Below the pieces are notes generated by a model. It searched no databases and was not told the DNA's origin. It saw nothing but the letters and a program-made list of their open reading frames with translations. Position numbers and translations under genes: made by a program. From Cryptomeria japonica (Eukaryota > Streptophyta > Pinopsida > Cupressales > Cupressaceae), in NCBI RefSeq assembly GCF_030272615.1, contig NC_081414.1, positions 908,367,009-908,431,008 on the forward strand: a stretch of 64,000 nucleotides of DNA. The letters are read 5' to 3'. Shown piece after piece: positions 22,440 through 31,714 of this stretch (positions are counted from its first letter, which is position 1; each line of letters opens with the position of its first letter).

Positions 22440-23777
22440 ATGGCTGCAAATAATCCCTAGGGTCCAGCAGTAGGACCACTTGCCCTTGGAGCAAATTTGA
22501 ATCCCTTACCTAAAGGTTCTAGAGAAAATTTACCTAAGTTTAATGGTGATGCAAAATTTACAGTTGATGAGCATTTTAATTCTTTTAATGTTGCATGTGG
22601 CGTGTTGGCGGTTCAGCATGAAGATGTAGCAATAAGGTTGTTTATTCAGACACTTACTGGAATAGCAGCCGACTGGTTTTACCATTTGCCGAATGGTGTA
22701 ATAAGAAACTGGCAGGATTTGAAAACTAGATTTGAGGATAGGTTTAAAGTGGCAGAAGATGACCATTCTCTTTTAGCTCAATTAGCTCAACTGAAAAAGG
22801 AAATACCCGAATCCATTAGAGACTTTGTGGCAAGGTTTGACAAGATTGTTCATAAGATTCCAGTTAATCGGAGACCTTCTGATAACAATTTGAAATGTTT
22901 CTTCATTAATGCAATGCCTGCAGAAATAAGTTTCTTTATTCGTAGACAAAGGGTCCAGGACTTAGCCACTGCCAAAACCACTGTAGTAGAATTAGAAGAT
23001 GATTTGATCAATGGAGGCAAATGGAGAAGAGAAGTTCAAGCTGCTAACTCATAGCCATCAACTTCCACAACTCTCTCTGACCCTGTAATCCAAAGGTTGG
23101 TTAACGATGTGATCACCCTCAAGAGACAGCTCCCTAAGGCTAACACATCATATCCTCAACCTTATCAAGACATTCCAAGATGGCCTAATAATCAGCCTGC
23201 CGGAGTAGGAAATAAAGCTTTACAATTGCCCCCAACTTAGCAAAGACTAGCCATTGAAGCACCCCCTCTCAGGAGAAATATGTGCATCTTTCATTTAACA
23301 AATGACCACGATGGTAACTGATGTCCAGAAATGGTGAGACATGCACAGATGCTTAGCACAGGAGAAGTTCTAAATGAACCTGGCTCAATAAAGGAAACTC
23401 ATGGACAACTTGGCAACTCTAGAATACACTTCCTTGAATATGAATATGAAACAGATAGAGGAGGAGATATATTGGTAACCCTTGAAGATCCCTCTTGTGC
23501 CGTTTTCACTAGAAACCAGCATCAACTTAAAAATACAGGCACTCCATCATCCTATGAAAATTCAACTAAGGGTAAGGAACCTATGAACCGAAATTCAAAA
23601 GTAAGTTCAAAGGTTCAAGAGGTTCAAATATTGAAGCGACCTGAGTCTGATATCTCTTTTGATATTGTTGAGTTTTGTAAAATGTCAAAAATTCAAATCT
23701 CTCCTGCTGAATACCTCAGGTTGAATCCCAAAGAGCTAGAAAAGTTGATTAAATATGTGCGGGGGGAAAATTTTTAG
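22440..23777 (+). pseudogene. Element B gag
   Basis: Nucleocapsid/capsid protein. ATG at 22440 (MAANNP then TAG) is in frame with the main domain. The retrotransposon gag domain spans about 22530-22990 (VDEHFNSFNVACG, DWFYHLP, NWQDLKTRFEDRF, SIRDFVARFDKIVHKIP). Near 23282 CIFHLTNDHDGN-stop-C looks like a zinc knuckle whose second Cys is His (C-x2-H-x4-H-x4-C). The stop there is TGA, probably from TGG. Gag and pol share one frame (as in C), interrupted by stops at 22458, 23052, 23238, 23322 and 23775. Confidence 0.75.
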
Positions 23778-24359
23778 TTGCAGCCCTCAGATGTATTGAC
23801 AAACTTTGAGTCTTTACCATTCAATACTGAAGCCCAGTTAATAGAACAAGCCAATGCTTTTACATCAAAAGAGTCAGTTAATGAATCTGTAGGACCATCA
23901 CATGTGCTTGATTAGAAACTTGAGCCTTTCTATGTCTCCCTATTTATCAATGGTTATAAACTTAATAACTGTATTATTGATTCGGGAGCTTTAGATAATA
24001 TAATGACTTCCACAGTGGCCAAAGCCTTAGGTCTCACACTTACTAAAACCTTTGGCAAATGCTTCTCAATGGATTCTAAACAAATTCCTTTACTTGGTTA
24101 GATCAAAGACGCTTAGGTAGCTTTAGCGGTTCATCCCAATAAAAGAGTAAAACTCACAATATTGGTTGCTGATATTCCAGCAAGTTACGAAATGTTGTTG
24201 AGTAGAACTTTTTGTAAAGACTTGGGTGGAGAGATTAAAATGGATTGGTCTGAGGCAACGTTTCCTATAGGAAGACAAAAGATCACTCTCATACCAGAAC
24301 CAAAATCTAAATTTACAGTGTTTCCTTTAGAGGATCCAAAATCACAAATATTGTATTAG
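23778..24359 (+). pseudogene. Element B protease
   Basis: Aspartic protease that would process the polyprotein. FYVSLFINGYKLNNCIIDSGA carries the catalytic DSG at 23979-23987, followed by NIMTSTVAKALGL and, further on, LVADIPASYEMLLSRTF. It is in frame with gag and pol but has stops near 23913, 24100 and 24115 and ends at TAG 24357. The catalytic triplet itself is intact, unlike in element C. Confidence 0.75.
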
Positions 24360-24389
24360 GAATGTGAATTTGGTAACTATTTTCTTTTT

Positions 24390-25370
24390 TCTGATGACAC
24401 TAAAAATATGTCGGAAGATGTGGATGATCACACCGCAGGGTTGTGGACAATGGAATTTGACAGGAGTTGTGTATCTGCTGGATCTAGCACTGGAGTGGTA
24501 CTTGTTTCTCCATAGGGTGAGAATTTTCCTTTTTCATTTAAGTTGGAGTTTAAAAATATAAATAATAACGTAGAATATGAGGCATTGTTGCTAGGAATTG
24601 AGCAATCCAAGAAGAAAGGGATTAAAATGTTGTGTGCTAAAAGTGATGTAGAATTGATTGTTAATCAGGTATGCAATCGTTATTCTATGAAAAATGAGAG
24701 GCTCAAGCATTATAGAAATAGAATTTGGGATGAAATTGAGTATTTTGATGCATTTTCAATAGAAGCTATTCCTAGAAGTCAAAATTCTCACACAGATTCC
24801 CTAGCAGTATCAGCATCATTACTTCTTCCACATCCAGATTTTGGTACAAATGTTTATAGAATTGAAGTAGTTTATCGCCCAAACGTACTTGATAATTCAG
24901 ATTTCTGGCAAGTGTTTGAAGATGATAAGCATATTGATAAGTTCTTACAAAATGCTGCTATGTTTGCTTCTTCTTATTTTGAAGGTTCAGAAAACCAATG
25001 TAATGAATTTTGTCTAGATGAGAAGGGAAGCTTCAGAGAGGGAGTAGTTCAGCTTAAGAGAAATCGAATTTCAAAAGGATTGGTGACTTTAAAGAGCCTG
25101 TTCGACCGCAATGACAAGTCTGTAAGAAGAACTGATTCCCACGATGCTTATACATCAGGTGAATATGAGAAGATTAATATTGGTGAGGAAAAGAATCCAA
25201 AAATGGTTAATTTGGGTAAATGTTGCACTCCGAAAGAAAGGCATTTGTACATCGAACTGTTGAGAAAGTTTCTTGATGTTTTTGCCTGGTCCTATGAAGA
25301 TTTGAAAGATTTCAGAGATGGTCAATTTCAGCATCATATTCCCCTAAAACTAGAAGCGACTCCTTTCAGG
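24390..25370 (+). pseudogene. Element B archaeal-type RNase H upstream of RT, plus linker
   Basis: Would degrade the RNA strand of the RNA-DNA hybrid. RNase H fold words appear in order: MEFDRSCVSAGSSTGVVLVSP with D at 24459, NNVEYEALLLGIEQSKKKG with E at 24579, KSDVELIVNQV with D at 24645 and NSHTDSLAVSAS with D at 24795. All four catalytic acids are present. One in-frame TAG (24513) follows VSP. A linker then leads to RT (FAWSYEDLKDFRDGQFQHHIP). In angiosperm Tat elements, as I know them, this second RNase H sits behind the RT/RNase H pair; here it lies between protease and RT. Confidence 0.8.
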
Positions 25371-26306
25371 TAGAAATTAAGGAATTATAACCCAGAAGTT
25401 GCAGATGCAATTTTCAGAGAAATAGATAAAATGCTTCAGGCAAGGATAATCTATCCAATTCATCATTCAACATGGGTGGCTAACATTGTTCCAGTTCGCA
25501 AGAAAAATGGAGAGATAAGAATTTGTGTTGATTTCCAGAACCTGAATCAGGCTAGCTTAAAAGATAATTATCCTTTACCTTTAATGGATCACATTCTCCA
25601 AACTGTCGCCGGGTTTGAAATGATGTCTATGCTTGACGGTTTCTCTAGATATAATCAGATAAGCATGGCAAAAGAAGATCAACACAAAACCGCCTTTACA
25701 ACACCATGGGGAACTTTTGCCTATAACCGCATGCCTTTCGGTCTAATAAACACTGGAGCTACTTTCCAAAGGGCAATGAACCTTTCTTTTGGTCATCTAA
25801 TTGGTAAAATTATTGTAGTGTATCTAGATGATTTGATAGTTTTCTCCAAGAAAAGGGAAGATCATTTCAAGGATTTAGAAACTATGTTGCAAAGGTGTCA
25901 AGATCATGGTATTTCCCTTAACCCAAAGAAATCAGTTTTTTGTGTTACTAAAGGAAATCTTTTAGGACATATAGTTTCACAAGATGGTATCAAGATTGAT
26001 CCAGATCGTGTTAAAGCTATTCAGCAGTTAAGTTTGCCATCAGATAGGAGTGGTGTCAAATCATTCTTTGGTCAAGTGAGTTTTCTCAGGAGATTTGTGC
26101 CAGATTTCACTGAAATTACTAAGCATATTGTAGGAATGATGAGTGAGAAGCAGATCTTTAAATGGAAAGAGGATGCAAGGAAAGCTTTTGAAGAAGTTAA
26201 AAAGACGATCGCTCATGCTCCAACATTAGTTAATCCTAACTTCAAGAAAAGCTTTATCATTTACTGTAATGCTCCAGAACACACAATGTCTGGTATTTTG
26301 CTATAG
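25371..26306 (+). pseudogene. Element B reverse transcriptase
   Basis: Full set of Ty3 RT motifs: IHHSTWVANIVPVRKKNG, CVDFQNLNQASLKDNYPLP, MMSMLDGFSRYNQI, AFTTPWGTFAYNRMPFGL and the catalytic YLDD at 25821-25832, then KLLGHIV-like GNLLGHIVSQDG. A stop at 25371 (TAG after FR) separates it from the linker, and TAG 26304 ends the open part inside the RNase H remnant. Compared with A and C the YxDD box is canonical, so B belongs to a different family. Confidence 0.85.
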
Positions 26307-26608
26307 AAGAATGAACTTGGTGAAGAGTTTCCTATTGCATTTATGAGCGTTCCGCTTAAAAAGTATGAATTAAACTATTCATTGAATGAGAAGTAGGCTT
26401 TCGCAGTTGTAAAAGTTGTAAACATTTTAGGTATTACATATTACATTCTCATTCAGTTGTTTTTGTGCCAAATTCCGCTGTTAAAAGTATATTGACACAG
26501 CAAGAGGTGGGAATGAATAATAGAGCAACTTGGGTTTCAAAGGTTCAAGAGTTTGACTTGGACATCAAGCCAACGAAATTAGTTCGTGGATAGGGGTTAT
26601 GTCATTTA
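26240..26608 (+). pseudogene. Element B RNase H remnant behind RT
   Basis: The scaffold is kept (FPIAFMSVPLKKYELNYSLNEK, SVVFVPNSAVKSILTQQE, RATWVSKVQEFDLDIKPTKLVRG), but the catalytic acids are missing: the first D is N (IIYCNAPEHTM), the E of KELLA falls at a TAG, TDH reads VPN and the final D position is lost. A frameshift lies near 26415. The same losses occur in A and C. Confidence 0.75.
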
Positions 26609-27929
26609 ATGGCAGAAAATAAAGAAGAAGAAAAAAGTTTCCCTTTAGCTCTTTTTGTTAGCCTGCAGGATGAGTGGTTCACTGATGTAGCCTTTTTCCT
26701 GACATATGGAGAATGTCCTACACATTTGTCCCCCAGAGAAAAGAGAAACCTGAAATTAAAAGCGGCTAAATATGTTACTTTTGGTGACATATTATATAAG
26801 AAAGGCCTGAATGGAACCTTCATGAGGTGTGTGGATAAAGCACAACGTGAGTCCTTGCTGAAGTCATTTCATGATGATGCTTGTGGAGGTCATTTCTCCT
26901 CTATAGTCACCGCATACAAAATATTAAGAAATTGCTATTATTGGCCCGATATGTTTAAAGATGCTTATGTTTGGGTTGCAAAGTGTGATAAATGTAAATT
27001 CTTTACAGGGATACCACAACTAGCTGCTCTACCTCTCAAGCCAGTAGTTGTGGAAGAACCTTTTAAGCAATGGGGACTAGATTTCATTGGTCCGCTGACA
27101 CCTTCTTCTAGTGTTGGACATACGCATATTCTCACGGCTACAGATTAGTTTACTAAGTGGGTAGAAGCAGTGCTGTTAGGAGAACAACCTCAGAAGTAAT
27201 ATGTGAGTTCTTAAAGGAAATATTCTGGTTTGTTTTGGAGTACCATTGAAGATAGTGACTGACAATGCTGCAAGTTTTTCTTCTATAGAAATATCCATGT
27301 TTTGTTATGATCACGGTATTTTCTTGGCACATTCCTCTAACTATTATCCACAAGGTAATGGTCAGGAAAAATCCAATGACAAAAATTTGATAAACATCAT
27401 GAAGAAATTGGTCAGTGAAAATGCTAAGGATTGGCATAAGAAGTTATATGAGGCCCTGTGGGCAGCCAGGACATCACCAAAATGAGCAGTTGGTATGTTG
27501 CCTTTTGAACTAGTGTATGGTGTTGGGGCTCAACTCTCACTTCCTCTTGAATTGACAATTTCCAAGTTACAGACAGTTATTGAAGATTCACATTTTCAAA
27601 ATGCACTAGAAAGGAGGATTATGCATCTGGCTAGAATAGAAGAGGAAAGGGAAAAGTTGGTTGACCACATTACAGAACATCAGCAACGGGTTAAACAGAT
27701 TTTTGACTGTAATGCCAGGCCGAGGAAATTTATGCAGGGAGATCAAGCTCTACTCTGGGACAAAAGAAGGGAGCCGAGAGGAGCACATGGAAAATTTGAG
27801 TCCTTGTGGAAAGGTCCATTTCTAATTCATGAGTTGAAGGGATCAAATTCTTTCAGGCTCACGTATATGGATGGTACTATTCTTCCCCTGTCTTACAATG
27901 GATAGGATCTTAAGCTCTACAAATTGTAA
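26609..27929 (+). pseudogene. Element B integrase, catalytic glutamate lost
   Basis: Zinc-binding part FHDDACGGHF ... CDKCKFF (about 26860-27000). The catalytic core has D in WGLDF (27080) and D in VTDNA (27261). The residue at exactly D-x35 is AAA, Lys (27369), where A and C have GAA, Glu, so the DDE triad is broken. A second frameshift lies near 27165. The C-terminal tail has WKGPFLIHELKG and ends DLKLYKL at 27929, with a TAG at 27903. Confidence 0.85.
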
Positions 27930-28107
27930 GTGAATGTTCCTCACATTTTCTGTACATAGCTCAGTTTTGTTGTGTTGGTTTTGTTGTGTCAGTTTTATTG
28001 TGTCAGGCCGTTCCTATTTTGTATCCTCGTCCTTGTTTTAGTGCGAAACTAGAGATCCTAAGTTCCTTCCTAGTCCTTCACAGTCCTGTTCCCCAGTCAG
28101 AGCCAAT
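27930..28107 (+). other. Element B 3' untranslated segment
   Basis: The segment ends CCCCAGTCAGAGCCAATT against the LTR. The CCCCA...AGAGC motif aligns with the same place in A and C. No purine run is present. Confidence 0.6.
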
Positions 28108-29031
28108 TGTTGCCCCCTTTTTATTTTTTCGTTTATAGTCTATCAAAAAAAAGGGTAGTTATTTTCCTAGGACTTAAGTCCTCATTAAACGAGTTTCATA
28201 CTCATGTGTCGAACCTTTTATAAAGTTCACAATTCGAGTTCAAGAGAAATGCGTTCCCTAAAGTTCTAATTTTTCAGTAGCATAGTCATTGAACTTGAAC
28301 TTTAAACCTTTTTGGTTCAAGGTTCAAGGTTCAATCGGTCTTTTGTCTTGTGTTTTGCGGCTGTCTTTTTGGTACTAGTCTTGTGGTCGCTTTGAACTTG
28401 AACCATTGAAATTTTGTTTTGAAATGGTTCAAGGTTCATGGTTCATTCTCGTGTTATTAAACATTCCTTTTGTCTCTTTCTGCCTATTTGCAAATGTGAC
28501 TTGTTGTCATTGAACTTTGAACCAATGAACTTCTTTTAAAATGAGTTCAAGGTTCAAAGCAGTGTTTTCAACTCAGCCCGATGGTGTCTTGGAAGAAAAG
28601 GCGGCGCAATCAAAATAGAATTTTCCTTGGTTTTTGTGTTTTCAAATTGTAATTATGGAAACAATCATGAGAAGGCATGTCGACTATGAGGAGTTGATTT
28701 CTAATTTATAAGCATGTCATAATTATATCAAATCACAAGTGGTTTCACATGGATGAATAAGCTGGGCCGAAGAGTGTGTTGGTTCATTTCAGTCTTTTTC
28801 GTCTTTAAATATGGGGCGTCTCAAGTAAGGTAATTATTGTTGTCGTTGGTGAAGAGTGGAGATGCAGAAGGTAATTTAGCTCAGTTCTTCCGAGGGTTTC
28901 ATATTTTGATGTTGAAGATAGGTGAGTTCAATCACTTATTTTCCCCTGCTCTGTTTAGTTCTGAAAATTGGAAAGTGTAATTCTTTGCTTCGTAGTTGAA
29001 TGTTATCTGATTGACGCAATTTAAAGCAAAA

Positions 29032-29697
29032 ATGAGACCGATTCTACTTAAATTGGGTCAAACATCATGCTTGGTTAGTACCCTTTCAGAGTTAGATGAT
29101 ATAGCCTTCATTCAGGATGAGTTAGATAACCTTTTAGAGAGGGCCAAGAACCTGATAGCTAATTCCATGATGGAAAAGATAGTTCACAGTGGTCTTGTTG
29201 AGGTCGCTACATTCCCAATTTCTGCTCCTTGCCCAAAATTAGTATATGCATGCATGAACCGATATGATGCTAGTAATAGGTGTATTAGAGCTAATAATGG
29301 AGACATGCTAGTGTGGATTGACAGAGAAACTGTAATGGCTGCAATTGGAATTCCTCAAAAGGAGTCGTATGAAGATTGGTCCATAGGAACCTCATACACA
29401 TTTTTCTCTGAGAAGAGAAGTGTTTATCGGAGTGTCATAGCTAGGAACTGGCTCCTTAAAATACAAAAGGGAGGTTATAGGCTGCCCAAACCCTTAACAA
29501 GAGAGCATTTCATCATAGAAGTTAGAGATATTGTGATCCTTTTGAATAGGCTTAAGGGGAATTCACATGCCTTCTATTGGGAGGATTGAATGTATTTTTA
29601 CATTCAGGTATTATTAGCTAGTGAAAAATACCTGGACTGGGTGCAAGTAATTGCTGAGAGATTGCATGAAGGGTTGAGTAATTTTGTTGGAACAACT
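29032..29697 (+). pseudogene. LTR-encoded protein of element B (3' LTR copy), N-terminal part
   Basis: Same gene as 18168, starting at the matching ATG. Its first 185 codons are open, more intact than in the 5' LTR (a Q-to-stop near 18195 and W/K losses there are absent here). TGA at 29587 is shared with the 5' copy (18723) and so was present when B inserted. Element C cuts the frame at 29697; the rest is at 50019-52508. Joined, the two parts give 3,156 bases, an exact multiple of three. Confidence 0.75.
29693..29697. repeat. Target-site duplication of element C (left)
   Basis: CAACT, paired with CAGCT at 50014-50018. The uninterrupted site is visible in the B 5' LTR (GAACAACTAATTTTCAC near 18829). 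Confidence 0.85.
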
Positions 29698-30254
29698 TGT
29701 TATCACTAATTAAAAATGGGCTTTTCTTTTCCCATGATTGGCTATAGGTTGTTGAAATTTTGAATAGGGTGTAGTTCCAAATGCTTCAGCTTTGTTCTAG
29801 ACCTCAAGGGTTTAAGGGTTTTTGATTTTAGATCGTCTTGTATTTCATTTTAAACCCTCTGGTTTCTAATCTTTCGTTACTTTATTCACTTAAGTAATGG
29901 GTCATGGGGTCGTAGGAAGTGTCCCCCCTTGATGTTTGCCTAGGCGGTTATGTTAATTAATCAAAAAAATTATGCCTTATATGTTTTTCTTCTAAAGTTG
30001 TCAGGCCCAGTAACTAGTGCGCATCTCGCGGATGGATCCACGTCTCACGTTATTTCGCTAGGCGAAGTTGCGCGTAGTTTAAAACCAGCGAAGTTGCGAA
30101 AAACACATGGCATGCCACATAGATGGTCCTGCTGGTGGTTGACAGCGAGTAAGTTGGCGGCACGCGGCACAAGTCACAATAGTCAGCAGGTCAGAATTAA
30201 AGGCTAAAAGGCGGGCCCTAGAGGTGAGTCAAGTCGCAGGTGGAGATGACTTGG

Positions 30255-31065
30255 CAGGTACAGCTGTTAATAACTTACTGGGGCCCCGTGGTTTCCTTTT
30301 GGCATATAACAGAGTGACAAGTCAGCTTCGAAAGTGAATGGGCGCTAGGTGTTCACAACGAGTCAGCGGGCCCACCCCTTTTGAGAGCCTTTTCAGGCGG
30401 TTAAAAGCAGATCAACTTGAGAGATGATCCGACGGCCCATGCTATTTCGCAAGGGTAAGATGCACGTTCTTTATACCCCATGAAATAGCGAGAGTGAACA
30501 AGAGCCATCCATGTGTCATGATGATGACCTGGAGGATATAGTTGTTAAGAAGAAAGTGGCGCCCCGTGGTTTCCTTTTGGCGTATAACAGAGTGACAAGT
30601 CAGCTCCAAAAGTGACTGGGCGCCAGGTGTTCACAACGAGTCAGCGGGCCCACCCCTCCTAAGAGCCTTTTCAGAGGATTAAAAGCCAATCAGGTTAAGA
30701 GATGATCCGACGGCCCGCGCTATTTCGGAAGGGTAAGATGCATGTTCTTTATACCCCGCGAAATAGCGAGAGTGAACGAGAGCCGTCCATGTGTCATGAT
30801 GATGACCTGGAGGATATAGCTGTTAAGAAGAAAGTGGGGCCCCGTGGTTTCCTTTTGGCATATAACAGAGTGACAAGTCAGCTCCGAAAGTGACTGGGCG
30901 CTAGGTGTTCACAACGAGTCAGCGGGCCCACCCCTCCTGAGAGCCTTTTCAGAGGATTAAAAGCCGATCAGCTTAAGAGATGATCCGATGGCCCGCGCTA
31001 TTTCGCAAGGGTAAGATGCACACTCTTTATACCTTATGAAATAGCAAGAGTGAACGAGAGCCGTC
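30255..31065 (+). repeat. 278-bp tandem repeats with hairpins in element C U3
   Basis: Units start at GATGATCCGA 30423, 30701 and 30979 (period exactly 278), with partial units on both sides. Each full unit holds an inverted repeat; in the second it is perfect, CGCTATTTCG at 30718-30727 and CGAAATAGCG at 30759-30768 around a 31-base loop. The 3' LTR has the same array (44189, 44467 and 44745, period 278). The arrays lie just upstream of the TATA box, so an enhancer-like role is likely but inferred. Confidence 0.85.
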
Positions 31066-31136
31066 CACGTGTCATGATGACACGTGGTCTAAGAAGAAAG
31101 TGTGGGCCCGCCAAGGTGGAACCGGCGGTATAAAAG
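31066..31136 (+). promoter_or_regulatory. Element C LTR promoter: G-box inverted repeat and TATA box
   Basis: CACGTGTCAT-G-ATGACACGTG (31066-31086) is a 10-bp perfect inverted repeat with a CACGTG G-box at each end, a known plant bZIP/bHLH site. TATAAAAG follows at 31129-31136. The LTR gene starts 580 bases downstream. In the 3' LTR (44832-44852) the second G-box is mutated to CACATG. Confidence 0.7.
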
Positions 31137-31714
31137 AAAGACATGCGACCAGTATCAAGTGGAATGCGAAGGGAATTTCAAGGCAAATGGTTGGAAACCA
31201 CGTGGTATTGTGTAGCCAATAGAAAAGTGGGACCTAGAGCAAAGCCAAAGCCATCAGTTAACCTAACGCTCGATCAAGTTTCTTTTGATCGAACGGTTGG
31301 CGTTATTTCGCACGACCAAGCTTCCCGATAGTTATGCTTCGCAAAGTTGCGAAAGAGCAAAATGAAACACTTGTAGGAATGTTGTGACCCGTTGGAGCGA
31401 AAAATATGAATTCTTGTATAAATTCAATTTTGAAGGGACGGTCGAAGCATGCGGAATCAATGTTATAGTTAAGGCCCTGAGTACAAATATTTGATTTCCT
31501 AACAACCGGGTGAAGATATCTTTTAAAGGATTTTGCAGAAGAGCAGACGCAGAGTTATTTTCCTCAGATATAGAGCAAGTCAGTTCAGTTGCAGAGCAAA
31601 TTCCTTCAAGCAAAGAATAGGTTCTCTCATATTTTTGTGTAGCAATTCTTGTGTAGTGTTCTTGATTCGTCGCAGAATTGTTTAAGTGTGGCATTCATTT
31701 CTTGCATTTTCAAA

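Larger units (their letters stand above)
28108..29697 (+). repeat. Element B 3' LTR, first part
   Basis: Begins TGTTGCCCCC and matches 17245-18834. It is interrupted after CAACT (29693-29697) by element C and continues at 50019. Confidence 0.9.

Noticed and set aside
30255-31065. CRISPR-like array
   Set aside because: Long head-to-tail 278-bp units with no short repeat/spacer pattern, inside an LTR and present in both LTR copies.
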